A stretch of DNA of 11,419 nt, taken from assembly GCA_003024985.2 (NCBI GenBank), contig PXIH01S0001547.1. One strand, 5' to 3'. The notes beneath the pieces were generated by a model. It searched no databases and was not told where the DNA came from. It was given only the letters and a program-made list of their open reading frames with translations. Each line of letters begins with the position of its first letter. The stretch's first letter is position 1. Made by a program: the position numbers and the translations under genes. Positions 8,245 to 11,419 of the stretch are shown here, piece by piece. This stretch comes from Euperipatoides rowelli (lineage: Eukaryota > Onychophora > Udeonychophora > Euonychophora > Peripatopsidae).

Positions 8245-8306
8245 TTTATACTCATTAGGCACTTTTTTATGCAAATTAGTTTCAGTCAATCTCGCTCCCC
8301 TATTGG
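8245..8306 (-). promoter_or_regulatory. CCAAT, octamer and TATA promoter cluster
   Basis: Reading on the minus strand, CAGCCAATAGGGG (CCAAT box, complement of 8302-8306), then ATTTGCAT (octamer, complement of 8269-8276), then GAGTATAAAGTAAG (TATA box, complement of 8245-8250) occur in order within about 60 bp. The octamer lies 18 bases upstream of the TATA box and the CCAAT box about 50. This arrangement is typical of polymerase II core promoters such as octamer-driven genes, and is also found in LTRs. It points to transcription towards lower coordinates, starting near 8215-8220. The motifs are exact, but activity is inferred. Confidence 0.5.
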
Positions 8307-8340
8307 CTGCTCTCGCGTATATGCATCAGACTATATGGCA

Positions 8341-9050
8341 CCTGTTGGTTTTTAGCAAATATTATTGAAAAATTAAGAATATTTTAACTGGCCTATTTTA
8401 AATAAAATGAATATTATAAAATAATATCTCTTTTAGAACTCTAAATTTCAAAATTTTACCATATTGCCATAAAGTTTGATGTACAATTGCACACATAAAA
8501 TAATAATTAAAAAAAAAAAAAAAACCTTTCTTCCCTAAATTGAATATTATTTTCCCCATAAAAATACATTTTAATTTCCCATAATCCTGATCATCCCTGG
8601 TCGCAATTTACAATTATTCTATAATTTCTTTATTTTTCATCCATAAAAATACATGATATTTTACAATTCAACTGATTCTTTTCTGATCACAACAATATGA
8701 TTGTACAGATACATTTTAATAAATAATATCCTTTCTACTTTCAAATTACATAATGTGATTACAGATAGACATTTGCATGGCTCCACAGTCTCATGCCCTT
8801 ATCCTCAAAGAATCTACAGCATTACCCTTGTGATATGACTGTGTTTGACTTATTCCCCTAGAATCATGTTATCCCTAGGCAGAAGTCTATATTACCTTAG
8901 ATTTGCTTTACACAACTCATTGGGGGATAAAAGTCCATGGCGGGTACAGATTATCGTACTATGCCTGGTATGTTCACCTTATGTGCCTGTATCACTATTA
9001 TGATTTTCTTTTAATCTACAGCAATGGTCTGAATGCTTTGTTTCTCTAGG
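8341..9050. other. Non-coding stretch with simple repeats
   Basis: Contains a run of about 16 A at 8509-8524 and two copies of CCATAAAAATACAT near 8556-8569 and 8641-8654. The part from about 8760 to 9040 is less AT-rich and includes short inverted words such as CCTAG and CTAGG around 8858-8880, which suggests an old repeat, but no family is recognisable. No exon was supported. Confidence 0.45.
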
Positions 9051-9051
9051 C

Positions 9052-9313
9052 ACTTTCCCAATTAAATTTGGTCACGGAACCCTTTCAAACTCGTTAAAAT
9101 TTTGTGGAACCCCAACCTTAAGCTTTAGCCTCAATATGGTTCCACTAACACTTAAGTTCTGGGCACTACCCCAGAATAACTTTGCTGTACTTACAAACCA
9201 TCAATATTTAAATAGATTTATATTCCTTTTTTAAAAATTCATATGTTATTGTGATATAATTTTCTTGTGGAACCCTAATGTTCATCTTCTGGAACCCTAT
9301 TTCGGAAACATTG
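9052..9313. mobile_element. Decayed hAT-like element
   Basis: The right end GGAAACATTG (9304-9313) reverse-complements to CAATGTTTCC, followed by GAAATAGGGTTCC, which resembles hAT termini. The left end is less certain; CACTTTCCCAATT near 9052 is the best match. Four GGAACCC words (9076, 9106, 9269, 9291) give it internal repetition characteristic of such elements. No transposase frame and no convincing 8-bp duplication were found, so the boundaries are approximate. Confidence 0.4.
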
Positions 9314-9417
9314 ATCTAAATATTCCTTTAGACCAGCCTGGCCAAATTTTTTAGATAAGCCAGTAGTAACTTGGAAAAGAAAGACAAGCTGCCAACTATC
9401 CCGATCTGTCAAACTTG

Positions 9418-9516
9418 AAAAATCATATATCCCCCCCCCCCCCATCCCTTTTGGATTATAAAACTAGTAAAAATCATATATCCACCCCCCCATCCCTTTT
9501 GGATTATAAAACTAGT
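9418..9516. repeat. Two-copy tandem duplication with a poly-C run
   Basis: AAAAATCATATATCC, a C-rich run, then CATCCCTTTTGGATTATAAA and ACTAGT occur twice, at 9418-9468 and 9469-9516. The copies are almost identical outside the C tract, which is 13 pure C in the first copy and CCACCCCCCC in the second. Such near-identity indicates a recent duplication. The plus-strand frame through it (9415-9642) yields a repetitive proline-containing peptide followed by a hydrophobic stretch; I regard it as incidental. Confidence 0.85.
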
Positions 9517-9854
9517 AAACTACAGAGTACCAATCATAGACAATCAAGATTTCATATTGTTTATATTAAAAAATGTTATACTTGGATTGTGTTGATTGGA
9601 TTGCTATTTTGTTTATTTTCAATACCATATTTTAATGTTTGATTATTACATTATATTTCTTGAGGTACACAAATAATGCTAAGTTTTCTATATTGTTTAG
9701 CTTTGTAATGGTTTTGCTTTGATTTGTACCCATTGTCCAGTGTTTAAAAGATTTCAATGATCTTTACAACTAAAAGCACTTTGGTTGAAATGTGGTGAAG
9801 TTTAAAATATCAGCTGGCCTCAGGGTCATTGAGCTTATTTTTATCCAATCTATT
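9517..9854. other. Non-coding stretch before the LINE
   Basis: AT-rich DNA that includes 9691-9721 (TATTGTTTAGCTTTGTAATG...), which closely resembles 11258-11288 downstream of the LINE coding remnant. This may be the 3' end of a second, related LINE copy. No gene is supported. Confidence 0.4.
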
Positions 9855-11130
9855 AGAATTTCTAAGAAGAACTTAAAAAAAAAAATTGGCTGATAATATT
9901 GACGTGGATAGTAAGTCATTTTTCTCATATGTTAGAAGTAAGCATAGGTTAAAGAACAAATAGGGCCTCTAAAGATTAAGCAAAATAAATTAATTGTTGG
10001 AAATTTGGATGTGGCTGAGGAATTAAATATTTTGCATCTGTTTATACCAAGGAAAATAGTAATAGTTTTGANAGAAATTTAGTTTTATCTGATAAATATT
10101 CAAGTTTTGATAAGGTTGAAATTAATAGGACTATTATAAGGGTGATATAAAAAATGAAGTGTTAAATCTCCAGGGCCTGATAATATTTATTGTATAGGTT
10201 GAAGAAGGTTCGTTTTGAAATTGTTAAGGTATTAGTTGACATTTTTTCATCGTCAATTGAAACTGGATTTGTACCAGAGGATTGGGGAATTGTTAATGTT
10301 GTGCCACTTTTTTTAGAAAGGTTCTAAAAGTAACCCTTGTAATTATAGACCATTTAATTTTACTTCTGTAGTAGGTAAGTTGTTGGGAATCTATTATAAA
10401 GGATTTGATTACCTAGAATTCTTTGTTTGGCATGAATGTACAGCATTTATGAGTAAAAGACCATGTCAACTAATCTTTTAGAATTTTATGATGAAATTAC
10501 TAGTTTAGTGGATGAGGGTAATGCTGTTGATGAGGGTAATGATGTTAATGTTTTTTTAGATTTTCAAAAAGCGTTTGATAAAGTAGATTAGTAGCTAAAA
10601 TTAAAAGTAAGGGTATTTATGGAAATGTATTAAATTTGATTCAAAATGATATGTTAAAAAGAACTATTGAATGTAGAAATTCCGTTGTCATTTTACCTTT
10701 ATATAAATAATTGGTAAGGCCACATTTGGAATATTGTGTTCAATTGTGGTCTTCATAATATAGGAAAGATATAGTTTTATTGAGGAAAGTAGAGACAAGT
10801 GCTATTGGTAGATTATCATATTCAGATAGACTTAAAACATTAAAATTATACTCTTTAGAAAGATGAAAGCGTATGGGAGATATGATTCAGGTTTTTTAAA
10901 TAATTAATGGTATTGTAGACAATTTTTTTAAATTTAATGAAGATAGTAGAACTAGATGACATAAATTCAAGTTATGCATTAATAGATCTAGTCTATTGCG
11001 CCTAAAGTTTTTTGTGAACACAGTTCTATCATTTTGGAATGGTTTACCAGAAAAAGTTGTTGAATCTATGTCAGTTAAATCTTTTAAGCATTGATTAGAT
11101 GATTTTATGGTTGGTTTAGGTATTGTTTAG
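9855..11130 (+). pseudogene. CR1/L2-type LINE ORF2 remnant
   Basis: Fragments of a jockey-superfamily non-LTR retrotransposon reverse transcriptase occur in order: KLADNIDVDSKSFFSYVRSK (about 9883-9942), KSPGPDNIY (10164-10190), GFVPEDWGIVNVVPLF (about 10267-10314), NYRPFNFTSVVGKLLG (10341-10388), FLDFQKAFDKVD (about 10553-10588), LVRPHLEYCVQLWS (10711-10752) and FWNGLPEKVV (about 11034-11063). It is dead: in-frame stops occur, for example right after FDKVD and within the C-terminal part, and frames shift several times. The core between the FDKVD block and the C-terminal ILPLYK-LVRPHLEY block is missing, including the catalytic FADD-type motif, so it is internally deleted. The endonuclease domain is absent, as expected for 5' truncation. 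One ambiguous base (N) is at 10072. The clade assignment rests on the motif wording. Confidence 0.88.
10508..10543 (+). repeat. 18-bp tandem duplication in the LINE remnant
   Basis: GTGGATGAGGGTAATGCT is followed immediately by GTTGATGAGGGTAATGAT, differing at two bases. In the LINE frame it doubles the (V)DEGN-(A/D) segment just before the FLDFQKAFDKVD block, where related elements have a single DEG-type unit. It preserves frame and appears specific to this copy or its lineage. Confidence 0.75.
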
Positions 11131-11419
11131 TTGTAACTATAGGAATATAGGCTAGTTTAAATTGTTCTAATAGGGTTTGTTTTCATTTAGGACTAGATTG
11201 CCACAAAAAGTATTGAAGCTAGATAGGTCTATTATTTTAAACATAGGTTGAGTTTATTGAATGTTTAGCATTGTAATGGTTATGTTTTGTTTTTTTTAAT
11301 TAAAATTCCCAAAATTCAAAGGGTGACAAAATTTATAAAAAAAAATTTTTGTTTCATTAAAAAAAAAAATTTTTATATCGCTATAAAAATTTATTTAAAA
11401 AAAAAAGTATTAGATTAGG
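11131..11419 (+). repeat. LINE 3' flank and AT-rich tail with hairpin
   Basis: Follows the last recognisable LINE coding block. Position 11258-11288 repeats a segment seen at 9691-9721. The end is almost pure A/T, with several A runs of 8-11 bases. AAATTTTTATA at 11367-11377 and TATAAAAATTT at 11382-11392 form a perfect 11-bp stem around the loop TCGC. It may be the LINE 3' untranslated region and tail, or unrelated low-complexity DNA; the element boundary is not clear. Confidence 0.45.

Noticed and set aside
9415-9642. Plus-strand frame with proline runs and a hydrophobic end
   Set aside because: The prolines are a by-product of the duplicated poly-C tract; no homology or start context supports it.
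1-11419. CRISPR array, bacterial operon or phage content
   Set aside because: No regularly spaced short repeats, no ribosome-binding-site-led genes, and the coding relics are animal retrotransposon and spliced-exon types.

Overview
The window looks like AT-rich (roughly 70% A+T by eye, not counted) non-coding animal DNA. The evidence for an animal is a decayed CR1/L2-type LINE with jockey-superfamily reverse-transcriptase motifs, two hAT-like DNA elements, a tRNA-derived SINE-like relic, spliceosomal exon boundaries and no dense ORFs. The species cannot be named from the sequence. Nothing suggests bacterial, phage or plasmid DNA.

Layout: 1-1570 holds only AT-rich sequence. 1574-1757 is a small inverted-repeat (MITE-like) element. 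3227-3603 is a degenerate tandem repeat with a period of about 175-185 bp. 3946-5760 is the most structured part: a long inverted repeat with arms of about 370-395 bp and a 577-bp spacer. The spacer carries a minus-strand tRNA-like relic and a perfect 16-bp hairpin. The right arm is interrupted by a 464-bp hAT-like element, while the left arm keeps the unoccupied target sequence.

The best host-gene signal is on the minus strand. A 131-bp exon at 6194-6324 has a strong acceptor, a consensus donor and one open frame. Further upstream on that strand there is another splice-bounded segment (7033-7102). Beyond it lies a longer first-exon-like block that ends at a GTGAGT donor (7486) and is headed by CCAAT, octamer and TATA motifs (8245-8306). 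The phases of 7033-7102 and 6194-6324 do not join into one continuous coding frame, so these pieces may be untranslated exons, a separate non-coding transcript, or part of a retroelement. I do not recognise the encoded protein.

The right end is repeat-dominated: a hAT-like remnant (about 9052-9313), a poly-C-containing 51/48-bp tandem duplication (9418-9516), and a LINE pseudogene (about 9855-11130) with stops, frameshifts and a large internal deletion that removes the reverse-transcriptase catalytic core. An AT-rich tail with a perfect 11-bp hairpin closes the window. No intact protein-coding gene lies entirely inside the window.
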